Origin: CAYVBE01 sp964448935
Lineage (GTDB): Bacteria > Planctomycetota > Brocadiia > SM23-32
Direction: 5' to 3'
NCBI GenBank assembly: GCA_964448935.1
Contig: CAYVBE010000030.1
Coordinates: 1-28,493, forward strand
Length of the DNA: 28,493 nt
Position 1 is the stretch's first letter. The number at the start of each line of letters is the position of its first letter. Under the pieces are notes generated by a model. That model was not told the DNA's origin, made no database searches, and was given only the letters and a program-made list of their open reading frames with translations. Shown piece by piece: positions 16,413-23,430 of the stretch. The translations under genes were made by a program, and so were the position numbers.

Positions 16413-18482
16413 TTATTGTTCGTCACTCTCCGCCACGGGTCCCTCCTGGGCCTCCATGCTAAGGCCGGCCATGTGGTGGGTTCTTACGGCTATGACAATG
16501 CAGGCGGCCAACCCTCCGAACAGAAGCACCGCGGCCACCGCGGCCACGGCCGCCGGTGCCACGAGTTCTCCCCAGGTGTGGCCCGCCTCGGCGCCGCCCG
16601 AGGCGTGGTAGAGATAGACCAGGATGCCGGCGAAAAGGACGCCCGTCCCACCGATGCCCGCCGTGGCCCAGTAGTGCCGCGAGAGCACCAGTGACGCGAC
16701 GAGGATGAAGGCAAACCAGCCCCACCCCGCCAGCGTCACCGCGTGCGTCAGAATGCCGTCGTAGCCCCCGTAGACCTCGGTGACGTCGGTGAGGAACTGG
16801 CTGCCCAGGAGGTAGATGAGGATGGCCGGGGTGATGACCTTCACGAAGGCGTCGAACCAGTTGTGGACGCGTATCTCGCTATGCTCGTTGATGTAGTCCT
16901 TCAGCTCGTGCAGGTGGAAGAAGTAGCCCACCGCGATGCACTCCATCAGGCCTACCAACGGCAGCCCGTAGTTGTTCATCCAGTTGTCCACGATGTCCAC
17001 CCACATCAGGCCGCTGCGCGTGCAGAAGAACAGGCTCCCCAGGAAACCGAGCACGCAGAAGATGGCCGTCATCAGCGGACGTGAGATGCTCCGGAAACGG
17101 TCCCGGAAGCCCGTCACCACGCCCTCCACGATGCTGAACGCGCTGTCTATGCCCAACGTGATGAGGCAGACGAAGAACAGGAATGAGATCAGCCCGATCG
17201 CCCAGCCCGCCATGGGCATCTTGGCGAGCGCGATGGGGTAGGTCACGAAGACCAGCCCCGGTCCTCCGCGCACCACCTCGCCCACCGGCTGGCCCTGGGT
17301 GTAGGCCAGGTAGCCCAGCACGCTGAAGACGGCCAGCCCGGCGATGAAGCTGGTGGCGCAGTTGCCCAGGCTGGTGATGAAGGCGCTGTTGGTCACGTCG
17401 CTCTCGGGCGGCATGTAGCTGGCGTAGGCGATGAGGATGCCGAACCCGAGGCTGAGGCTGAAGAAAACCTGCCCGTAGGCGGCGATCCAGACGCCGGGGT
17501 CCTGCAGCAGCGCCCAGTTGGGCTTCAGGTAGTAGATCAGCCCCTCCACCGCGCCGGGCAGCGTCAGGCCCCGAATCAGCACGATGAGCAGCAGCACGAC
17601 CGGCAGCGGCACGGTGATCATCACCACGCGGCCGACGTTGCGGACGCCCTTGAAGATGATCAGGAAGATGAGCAGCCAGGTGAGCGCGGTGCCGACAACC
17701 AGCGCCGGGGTGAAGCTGAACATGGAACCCGCGTACTTCACCGGCTGCTCCGGCGGGGCGCGTTCTACCTGCGGCGACGGTTTGTTGTGCGCGCCGGCGG
17801 CGAGCCAGAAACCGGGCCGGAAGCCGCCCAGGCAGACCTCGTTGAAGTAGTTGCCCACGTTCTCGCTGAGGGAAACGTATCTCAGGCGCTGTTCTTCCGG
17901 CTTCTCGGCCTCCTGCCGGCGGAGGTCTTCCACCTCCTCGGGCAGCAGGATGGGAAGTCGCTCCTCCTCCGGCCTCGCCGCCTGAAGGTCGCGCAGCTCG
18001 GCCTGCTTCTCGGCGTTCGGCGCCGGCATGTAGAGCCTGACCTGCTCCGGCGAGACCTCATTGACCTCCGGCGGCACGGCGTCTTGGACCACCTCGGCAA
18101 CCACGGCCGGCTCGCGCCAGGCGACGGTCCAGGACGCCACGGCAAAGCGCCACGCGTAGGCCATGATCACCACGTAGTACATGGTGATGGTGGCGCCGAC
18201 CAGGAGGGCGAACCAGCCCACCCAGCGGAACTTGCTGGTGACCGCCGCCAGGGCCTGCGGAGCGCCGCCCTGGAACTTCTGGCCGATGGCGTACTCGATG
18301 ATCATCAGCGGGATGCCCGCGCTGACCAGTGCGATCAGGTAGGGGATGAAAAAGGCCCCGCCGCCGCTCTTGAACGCCACGTAGGGGAAACGCCACAGGT
18401 TGCCCAGCCCCACCGCGCTGCCCACGGCCGCCATGATGAACGCCGCCCGGTTTGTCCACCTTTCCCTGCCCTGCTGCGCCAT
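16413..18482 (-). CDS. Sodium:neurotransmitter symporter (NSS/SNF) family transporter
   Basis: 689 residues, inner-membrane LeuT-fold transporter. The family signature SAVGLGNLWRFPYVAF (residues 22-37) is intact, including the TM1 sodium and substrate residues, and SLSLGFGILIAYASYMP gives the unwound TM6. About twelve membrane segments are visible. Family members import amino acids or related amines using sodium. Unusual is a hydrophilic stretch of about 135 residues (121-255) between TM3 and TM4, with many Glu, Arg and Pro residues, far longer than in compact bacterial members such as LeuT. Start ATG 18482 has GGAGCGAGG upstream. The substrate is unknown. It lies 77 bases upstream of the beta-helix gene on the same strand, possibly one transcript, although the functional link is unclear. 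Confidence 0.9.
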   Translation of the reverse strand: MAQQGRERWTNRAAFIMAAVGSAVGLGNLWRFPYVAFKSGGGAFFIPYLIALVSAGIPLMIIEYAIGQKFQGGAPQALAAVTSKFRWVGWFALLVGATITMYYVVIMAYAWRFAVASWTVAWREPAVVAEVVQDAVPPEVNEVSPEQVRLYMPAPNAEKQAELRDLQAARPEEERLPILLPEEVEDLRRQEAEKPEEQRLRYVSLSENVGNYFNEVCLGGFRPGFWLAAGAHNKPSPQVERAPPEQPVKYAGSMFSFTPALVVGTALTWLLIFLIIFKGVRNVGRVVMITVPLPVVLLLIVLIRGLTLPGAVEGLIYYLKPNWALLQDPGVWIAAYGQVFFSLSLGFGILIAYASYMPPESDVTNSAFITSLGNCATSFIAGLAVFSVLGYLAYTQGQPVGEVVRGGPGLVFVTYPIALAKMPMAGWAIGLISFLFFVCLITLGIDSAFSIVEGVVTGFRDRFRSISRPLMTAIFCVLGFLGSLFFCTRSGLMWVDIVDNWMNNYGLPLVGLMECIAVGYFFHLHELKDYINEHSEIRVHNWFDAFVKVITPAILIYLLGSQFLTDVTEVYGGYDGILTHAVTLAGWGWFAFILVASLVLSRHYWATAGIGGTGVLFAGILVYLYHASGGAEAGHTWGELVAPAAVAAVAAVLLFGGLAACIVIAVRTHHMAGLSMEAQEGPVAESDEQ

Positions 18483-18548
18483 GATCGCCTCGCTCCGATG
18501 AGTCCACGGGGCGCGGGGACGGCGCCCGACGCCGCCGAGTTGCGCCGT

Positions 18549-18578
18549 ATTCTAACCAACAACTCGTCGGCATATCAA
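18549..18578 (-). promoter_or_regulatory. Candidate sigma-70 promoter for the NSS symporter
   Basis: On the minus strand TTGATA (18578-18573) and TAGAAT (18554-18549) are separated by 18 bases, about 65 bases upstream of the start codon. Confidence 0.45.
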
Positions 18579-18739
18579 CCGGAGGAAAAGCCCCGCCGGA
18601 AGGCCGGCTGCCATTTCGGCATACGGCGCACGCTTCATGTCAGATTGACAGTTCAGGTGCCCCCGGCGGCCGCCGGCCCGGAACACAATAAGGTTTTAAC
18701 ACACTGAATAATAAGGCGTTGCGGCTTTGCTCGACGAAG

Positions 18740-18755
18740 TGGCACGCTTGTTGCT
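18740..18755 (+). promoter_or_regulatory. Sigma-54 (-24/-12) promoter of hsp20
   Basis: TGGCACG (18740-18746), four bases CTTG, then TTGCT (18751-18755) match the RpoN consensus TGGCAC(G)-N4-5-TTGC(A/T) with correct GG-to-GC spacing. Transcription would start near 18765, leaving a leader of about 50 bases before the hsp20 ATG. Such promoters require an enhancer-binding ATPase; the 14-base palindrome about 65 bases upstream (18663-18676) is a possible site for one. The regulator is not encoded in the window. Confidence 0.8.
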
Positions 18756-18817
18756 TTTTCTTCTGGTGGATCGGATGAACTTCAGTTCTTTAACTCTCAT
18801 TGAAGGGGGTGCGAACC

Positions 18818-19270
18818 ATGGCTGACATAGTCAGGAGAAGCCCGAGTTCGCTGAGTACCTACTTTTCGAGGCCGTTCCGGCGGCTGTTCGAGGACTTTTT
18901 CGAGGATCTGGAAGGCGAGACCGGCCTGAGCCGGTGGCCCGAGCGCCGCTTCGTTCCGGCCATTGACGTGGTCGAGGAGGAAGAAGCGGTCAAGCTTACT
19001 GCCGAGGTCCCCGGAATGACGAAAGAGGACCTGGACGTGAATATTGACAACGGCGTCCTCACCCTGAGCGGCGAAAAGAAGGTGGAGCAGTCCTCCGAAG
19101 AGGCCGGCTACCACCGGGTCGAGAGGCGCTACGGCACCTTCGAGCGGCGCATCCGCCTGCCCGAATACGTGGACGCGGAGAACATCGAGGCCACGTATGA
19201 GGACGGAGTGCTGAAGCTCGAGATGCCGAAGACGGAAGGCGCCAGGGCAAGGTCCATTCAGATCAAGTGA
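18818..19270 (+). CDS. Hsp20 family small heat-shock protein
   Basis: 150-residue alpha-crystallin type chaperone, cytoplasmic, binding unfolding proteins in an ATP-independent way. The start MADIVRR at 18818 has a GAAGGGGG site upstream; an ATG at 18800 would lie on that site. An N-terminal arm rich in Phe and Arg (FRRLFEDFFEDLEGE, about 21-35) precedes the alpha-crystallin domain from about residue 45 to 140. The domain has the usual PAIDVVEEEEAVKLTAEVPG start, GVLTLSGEKK, and the closing GVLKLEMPK strand. A short tail ends IQIK, giving the I-x-I motif that docks neighbouring subunits. It is monocistronic: a sigma-54 promoter precedes it and a strong hairpin terminator follows. Confidence 0.95.
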   Translation: MADIVRRSPSSLSTYFSRPFRRLFEDFFEDLEGETGLSRWPERRFVPAIDVVEEEEAVKLTAEVPGMTKEDLDVNIDNGVLTLSGEKKVEQSSEEAGYHRVERRYGTFERRIRLPEYVDAENIEATYEDGVLKLEMPKTEGARARSIQIK

Positions 19271-19312
19271 CCGCCCGTCGTCCGTAAGGACGGCCTGAGA
19301 CCGTCGTAAACT

Positions 19313-19356
19313 GAGCCGGCGGTGTTCCACCGGGATGCCGCCGGCTCTTTCTGTTT
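19313..19356 (+). terminator. Intrinsic terminator of hsp20
   Basis: GAGCCGGCGG (19313-19322) pairs perfectly with CCGCCGGCTC (19338-19347) around a 15-base loop and is followed by TTTCTGTTTC. It lies about 40 bases after the hsp20 stop and abuts the end of the convergent membrane-protein gene. Confidence 0.8.
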
Positions 19357-19775
19357 CAGCCGCTCAGCGCTTCCCATTTGGTGATGGCGCTGATGAAGCC
19401 GGCGAAGTAGATGGCCCAGACGGTCATTGAGGTCCAGAAGTCGGCGCGGGAAACGACCGCGGCCCGCGTCTGGGCGTTCACGAGGGCCGCCACCAACGGC
19501 ACCCCCGCAAGGATGCACAACAGCCCCAGCCACAGCACCGCGTCCCGGCGGCCGTTCAGCAGTGCCGTCCCTATCAGAACGAACACAAACCACAACAACA
19601 AGCTCATGCCTGTCAGCATCACCATCGCCATCACGTAGGGGTAACCGGCGGAGCCCGTCACCGCCTGGGTGACCCCGTACACCAACTGAGCGATCAGGCC
19701 GACGGTCGCGGTGATCAGGATAAGTGATGCCACGCCGCGAACCAGCGGCGGTGCTGCCTGGCTGCTCTTGCCCAT
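19356..19775 (-). CDS. Small integral membrane protein with four predicted helices
   Basis: 139 residues. Four hydrophobic segments are visible: about 14-34, 46-68, 78-98 and 112-130, separated by short loops; the N-terminus MGKSSQAAPPLVRG is polar. AGAGGG lies about ten bases before the ATG. I recognise no family. It follows the convergent hsp20 terminator and is itself 32 bases downstream of the xylose-isomerase-like gene in the direction 20965 to 19356, so the two may be one transcript. Inner-membrane location is the only safe inference. Confidence 0.7.
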   Translation of the reverse strand: MGKSSQAAPPLVRGVASLILITATVGLIAQLVYGVTQAVTGSAGYPYVMAMVMLTGMSLLLWFVFVLIGTALLNGRRDAVLWLGLLCILAGVPLVAALVNAQTRAAVVSRADFWTSMTVWAIYFAGFISAITKWEALSG

Positions 19776-19807
19776 TTGTGCTTACCCTCTGAGAGAAAAC
19801 CGGGCTC

Positions 19808-20965
19808 CTACTTGACCTCCGGCATATCGGACAGCTCGACGCCCTCGGGCGCGCGGGCCCGCGTGAGAATGGCCTCCAGAAGGCCGCGATTCTTGTCGGG
19901 TTTTGTAGTGCAGGCGATCACCTTTTCGTGGTCCATGCGGTTCACCCGCTCGTTCATGGCTTTCAGGGCGTCCATGCAGTTGATCAGCGCGCGGTCCACA
20001 GGCATGCGCTCGGGGTTGATGTCTATCCCGAAGTAGCCCTGGTAACCGCGCATCTTCAGCACGTAGAGCGCGGCCTCGCCCTGCTCGGGGCTGATGACGC
20101 CCACGTTCTGGTCCTGGTCGTAGTTGCCCAGCGGCTGGGAGTTCCAGTGGGTGTGGAACAGTCGGCCGTATTCCATCACCAGGCTGAAGGCGTAGGGCAG
20201 GTCCTCGTAGCCCATCAGCACGTGGCCCACCTCGGGGTTCATGCCCACCAGCGCCTCGCCGCGGTCCAGTATCTCGCGGTTCTCCGGGGCATCCAGCATA
20301 GACTCCACCTTCTGGCCCATCAGCAGACCCTCGGGCGTGGTGCCGTAGATGATCTTGGCGCGGGGCTCGTAGGGCTTCGGCTCCTCCGCCACGCGCACGC
20401 CGGGCACGGCGTCCATGGCCTCCGCCAGCCCCTCGCAGAAACGGTCCCGGGCGGCGACGAAGTCCGTGCCGAACGGGTTCTCGTAGCCGTCTATGCCCGG
20501 CCAGACGATCGAGAAATCGCTGTCAATCCGTTTGTTCAGCTCCAGCGTGGTCTTAGTGCGCTCGATGGCCGCTCGGCGCACCTCCGGGATGGGGCTGCTG
20601 AGGGCGCCCCACTCGAACTGCCGGTCGAAGAACAGGTTCGGCACGATGGTGATCAGCCGGATGCCCGTCTGTTCGCCGAACTCCACGTAGCGGTCAATGT
20701 TCTCCTCGTTGACCTCGTTCGGATAGTGCCCTTCCAGTCCGCACAGCCCGTGCTCGGCCAGCGGCGCGGCGATCTCGAACACCCGGTCCAGCCACTCGTC
20801 CGGATCGGGCGGGTCCACGTATGAGTCGTGGAACCTGCCCCCGCCGGGGAAGAAGAACCAGACGCCGGCGGAGAACTTCAGGTCCAGCTCGAACTCGTTC
20901 AGGTGCCGGATCATCTCTTCCGGCGAACGACGCACCGTCTGCGGCCTTGTGTCCACCCAGCCCAT
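19808..20965 (-). CDS. Xylose-isomerase-like sugar isomerase (TIM barrel)
   Basis: 385 residues, close to the length of the compact D-xylose isomerases. ATG 20965 follows GGGAGG at eight bases; an in-frame extension of 60 codons is rejected. The metal-site pattern is nearly complete: E195-P-K197 (EEPKP), E245 and H248 (NPEVGH), D283 and D285 (YDQDQN), and D315 (GIDINPER). The offsets among E245, H248, D283, D285 and D315 are identical to those of Streptomyces-type enzymes (E217, H220, D255, D257, D287). Two positions differ: D245 becomes H273 (HTHWN) and the catalytic H54/D57 pair appears as H80/N83 (EGHYPN). It probably isomerises an aldose or modified sugar rather than being standard XylA. 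No xylulokinase is nearby. Cytoplasmic; divergent from trpB2. Confidence 0.85.
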   Translation of the reverse strand: MGWVDTRPQTVRRSPEEMIRHLNEFELDLKFSAGVWFFFPGGGRFHDSYVDPPDPDEWLDRVFEIAAPLAEHGLCGLEGHYPNEVNEENIDRYVEFGEQTGIRLITIVPNLFFDRQFEWGALSSPIPEVRRAAIERTKTTLELNKRIDSDFSIVWPGIDGYENPFGTDFVAARDRFCEGLAEAMDAVPGVRVAEEPKPYEPRAKIIYGTTPEGLLMGQKVESMLDAPENREILDRGEALVGMNPEVGHVLMGYEDLPYAFSLVMEYGRLFHTHWNSQPLGNYDQDQNVGVISPEQGEAALYVLKMRGYQGYFGIDINPERMPVDRALINCMDALKAMNERVNRMDHEKVIACTTKPDKNRGLLEAILTRARAPEGVELSDMPEVK

Positions 20966-21002
20966 TGCAGCTACCTCCCAAGAGTTGAAGTCCAGGTTCC
21001 CC

Positions 21003-21030
21003 ATATTAGCGCACGGCGCCCGCGTTTCAA
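21003..21030 (-). promoter_or_regulatory. Candidate sigma-70 promoter for the xylose-isomerase-like gene
   Basis: On the minus strand TTGAAA (21030-21025) and TAATAT (21008-21003) are separated by 16 bases, giving a leader of about 30 bases that includes the ribosome site. Confidence 0.5.
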
Positions 21031-21064
21031 GTCCGCCGCGCAGGATGGGACATCCCGAATATGC

Positions 21065-21092
21065 TTGACGAGCCGCGTTTTGCTGATAACAT
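21065..21092 (+). promoter_or_regulatory. Candidate sigma-70 promoter for trpB2
   Basis: TTGACG (21065-21070) and TAACAT (21087-21092) are separated by 16 bases, about 70 bases before the trpB2 ATG. TATGAG at 21095 is an alternative -10 at a poorer distance. Confidence 0.42.
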
Positions 21093-21161
21093 GCTATGAG
21101 TTGTGTAGACATTTGCACCGCGCAGGTGTTTCGTCGCAAACTCAAGCAGGGAGAGGCTCAC

Positions 21162-22529
21162 ATGGCCGCTGCTGCCCGTATCGTGCTGCCGGTGGACGAG
21201 ATTCCGAGACAGTGGTACAACATCCAGGCCGACCTGGCCAGCCCCCTGAACCCACCCCTGAACCCCGGCACGGGCGAACCGATGGACCCGCAGGACCTGG
21301 CGCCGGTCTTCCCCATGAACCTCATCGAGCAGGAGGTCAGCCAGGAGCGGTGGATTGACATCCCCGAGCCGATCCTGGAGAAGCTGGCCCTGTGGCGCCC
21401 CAGCCCCTTGCACCGCGCGCTGGCGCTGGAGGAGGCCCTGGACACCCCCGCCCACATCTACTACAAAAACGAGGGCGTCTCTCCCCCCGGCAGCCACAAG
21501 CCCAACACCGCCGTCGCGCAGGCGTATTACAACAAGGTGTTCGGCATCAAGCGGCTGACCACCGAGACCGGCGCCGGCCAGTGGGGCAGCGCTCTGGCCA
21601 TGGCCTGCTGCCTGTTCGACCTGGAATGCCGGGTCTACATGGTGCGCGTCAGCTTCGATCAGAAGCCCTTCCGCAAGCTGATGATGCAGGCATGGGACGC
21701 CGAGTGCATCGCCAGCCCCAGCGACATCACCGAGTTCGGCAAGAAGATACTCAGGGAAAAGCCCGACACACCCGGCAGCCTGGGCATCGCCATCAGCGAG
21801 GCCATCGAGGAGGCCGTCCAGAGCGAGGATACCCGCTACAGCCTGGGCAGCGTGCTGAATCACGTGATGTTGCACCAGACCGTCATCGGCCAGGAAGCCA
21901 AAAAGCAGATGGAGATCGCCGGCGAGTATCCCGACGTGGTCATCGGGTGCGCGGGCGGCGGGTCCAACTTTGCCGGGCTGGCGTTCCCCTTCGTGCACGA
22001 CAAGATCAACGGTCAGCAGGTGCGGGTCCTGGCCACCGAGCCGACCGCCTGCCCCACGATGACGCGCGCGCCCTTCGCCTACGACTTCGGCGACACGGCC
22101 ATGCAGACGCCCCTGCTGCCCATGCACAGCCTGGGGCACAACTTCGTGCCGCCGCCCATCCACGCCGGCGGGCTGCGCTACCACGGCATGGCCCCGCTGG
22201 TCAGCAAGCTGCTGAAGGAAGAGTTGATCGAGGCCCGGGCGCTCCACCAGGTCGAGTGCTACGAGGCGGCGGTCAAGTTCGCCCGGACCGAGGGTTTCAT
22301 CCCCGCGCCCGAGACCTCCCACGCCATAGCGGCGGCCATCCGCGAGGCCGAACTGGCCAAAGAGGAGGGCAAAGAAAAGGTCATCCTGATGAACTGGTCG
22401 GGCCACGGGCTGATGGACCTTTCGGGCTACGACGCCTTCTTCCGGGGCGAGTTGGTGGACTACCCGCTGCCGGAAGACGAGCTGCAGGAATCGCTGGAAT
22501 CCATCGAGGGACTTCCCAAACCCAGGTGA
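21162..22529 (+). CDS. trpB2: Tryptophan synthase beta chain 2 (TrpB2-type)
   Basis: 455-residue PLP enzyme that joins indole and serine to make tryptophan. The start at 21162 has GGGAGAGG just upstream; an ATG at 21096 has none. PLP-lysine K113 sits in GSHKPNTA and the phosphate-binding loop AGGGSN is at 264-269. The TrpB2 form is shown by the long N-terminal extension, the ETGAGQWGSALA loop and the SFDQKPFRKLMM stretch, which differ from canonical TrpB1. TrpB2 enzymes often work without TrpA, possibly salvaging free indole. No trpA or other trp gene is nearby, consistent with that role. A small Cys/His-rich gene overlaps its stop codon by one base. Confidence 0.93.
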   Translation: MAAAARIVLPVDEIPRQWYNIQADLASPLNPPLNPGTGEPMDPQDLAPVFPMNLIEQEVSQERWIDIPEPILEKLALWRPSPLHRALALEEALDTPAHIYYKNEGVSPPGSHKPNTAVAQAYYNKVFGIKRLTTETGAGQWGSALAMACCLFDLECRVYMVRVSFDQKPFRKLMMQAWDAECIASPSDITEFGKKILREKPDTPGSLGIAISEAIEEAVQSEDTRYSLGSVLNHVMLHQTVIGQEAKKQMEIAGEYPDVVIGCAGGGSNFAGLAFPFVHDKINGQQVRVLATEPTACPTMTRAPFAYDFGDTAMQTPLLPMHSLGHNFVPPPIHAGGLRYHGMAPLVSKLLKEELIEARALHQVECYEAAVKFARTEGFIPAPETSHAIAAAIREAELAKEEGKEKVILMNWSGHGLMDLSGYDAFFRGELVDYPLPEDELQESLESIEGLPKPR

Positions 22530-22819
22530 TGAGCGAGCTGGAGAAACACGACGAGCGCCGGCGCCGCTGCCCCCGGCTGGGCCACGCGGTGAGCTTCCAC
22601 TACTGCCGCACGCAGGAGGGGGACCGGCTGTGCCGGCGCATCCTGGACTGCTGGTGGGAGACCTTCGACGTCCGCGCGTTCCTGGAGGAGCACTACCCTC
22701 AGGGTGAGATCGAAGAACTGCTGGACCAGAAGGGACCGGATAAGCTTTCCTCCATTCTGGAGATCGTGCATCGCGTTCAGCGGGTGCAGAGCGATGATGC
22801 GTCCGCCGAGGACGACTGA
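22529..22819 (+). CDS. Small Cys/His-rich protein translationally coupled to trpB2
   Basis: 96 residues. The ATG shares its A with the trpB2 TGA stop (TGATG overlap), so translation is probably coupled; AGG lies a few bases upstream. The N-terminal half has a Cys/His cluster, C14, H19, H24, C26, C35 and C41, in RCPRLGHAVSFHYCR and LCRRILDCWWE. It is a plausible site for one metal ion or a redox pair. The C-terminal half is acidic and helical (FLEEHYPQGEIEELL, SILEIVHRVQ). It resembles small conserved hypothetical proteins with CPRLG and a later DCWWE word, but I know no function. Expression with TrpB2 suggests a partner or regulator role, as inference only. Confidence 0.7.
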   Translation: MSELEKHDERRRRCPRLGHAVSFHYCRTQEGDRLCRRILDCWWETFDVRAFLEEHYPQGEIEELLDQKGPDKLSSILEIVHRVQRVQSDDASAEDD

Positions 22820-22821
22820 AG

Positions 22822-22850
22822 TCCGGCGGCAGGACGAAGGGGCCGCCGGA
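22822..22850 (+). other. Nine-base-pair hairpin after the trpB2 operon
   Basis: TCCGGCGGC (22822-22830) pairs perfectly with GCCGCCGGA (22842-22850) around an 11-base loop. It starts two bases after the small-protein stop. There is no T-run, so it may be a 3' stabiliser, a factor-dependent termination site or an element in the leader of the next gene. Confidence 0.4.
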
Positions 22851-22951
22851 GTGGGGTTACACAGTCCTTTCGGAGAGGGGGTGATGTAGTTCGCGGGAGA
22901 TATCGTGGGCACGTTTGCTGCAGACGACAACTTTGATTCCGGAGGGTAGAA

Positions 22952-23293
22952 ATGAGGAAACTGGCCTTGTTGTTGGTTGTAGGAGTAATGCTGGTCTTCA
23001 CCGTCGGCTGCGGCGCGGGCATGTACATGACACCCGTCCAGCCGCCTCCCGGCATGTTGTTCGCGGACATAAATGGCCCCATAAGCAGCAACTTCGACGC
23101 CGGCGCGACCGTGACCATGAAGAAGGGCACGGCCATGTCCGAGCACATACTGGGGCTGATCTCGACCGGTGACTGCAGCCTTTCGGCTGCCGCCGCAAAC
23201 GGAAACATCCGCAAGATCCACTACGCGGATTACAAGTTCAAGAACATTCTGGGCGTCTATTCCAAGTTCACCACCGTGGTGTACGGGGAATAG
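22952..23293 (+). CDS. TRL-family lipoprotein
   Basis: 113 residues. The N-terminus MRKLALLLVV...FTVGC is a lipoprotein signal with lipobox TVGC and acylated C20, giving a mature envelope lipoprotein of about 94 residues. The rest fits the TRL family: a Pro-rich start, GDCSLSAAAANGNIRKIHYADY, then KNILGVYSKFTTVVYGE at the very end, which is the family's most conserved block. Start 22952 has CGGAGGG at about seven bases. The family name refers to genes found by tRNA loci, but I see no tRNA here. Function is unknown; the gene is monocistronic with a strong terminator directly behind. Confidence 0.85.
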   Translation: MRKLALLLVVGVMLVFTVGCGAGMYMTPVQPPPGMLFADINGPISSNFDAGATVTMKKGTAMSEHILGLISTGDCSLSAAAANGNIRKIHYADYKFKNILGVYSKFTTVVYGE

Positions 23294-23313
23294 CGCCGGG
23301 GGAAACCGGACAA

Positions 23314-23343
23314 GGGCCGCCCCAGCGGGGTGGCCCTTTTTTC
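23314..23343 (+). terminator. Intrinsic terminator of the TRL lipoprotein gene
   Basis: GGGCCGCCCC (23314-23323) pairs with GGGGTGGCCC (23327-23336) around AGC, ten pairs with one G-T, followed by TTTTTT. It lies 20 bases after the stop. Confidence 0.9.
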
Positions 23344-23364
23344 CGTACGCTCAGACCTCACCGT

Positions 23365-23393
23365 TTGACGATCCGCGCGGACAGCACTATACT
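23365..23393 (+). promoter_or_regulatory. Sigma-70 promoter of purD
   Basis: TTGACG (23365-23370) and TATACT (23388-23393) are separated by exactly 17 bases, each one mismatch from consensus. The purD ATG follows 37 bases after the -10 box. It lies just past the preceding terminator. Confidence 0.7.
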
Positions 23394-23430
23394 GTGGCGG
23401 CTGACAGGCAAGTAACTGCGGGAGGTCGGT

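Larger units (their letters stand above)
18483..18817. other. 335-bp divergent intergenic region between NSS symporter and hsp20
   Basis: No gene is seen. It holds a candidate sigma-70 promoter for the symporter (18549-18578, minus), a perfect 14-base palindrome CCGGCGGCCGCCGG (18663-18676), two copies of AATAAGG (18687-18693 and 18710-18716) and a sigma-54 type promoter for hsp20 (18740-18755). Confidence 0.6.

Noticed and set aside
19928..20824. A plus-strand frame opposite the xylose-isomerase-like gene
   Set aside because: The minus-strand frame carries all metal-site residues in correct spacing; the plus frame is a shadow.
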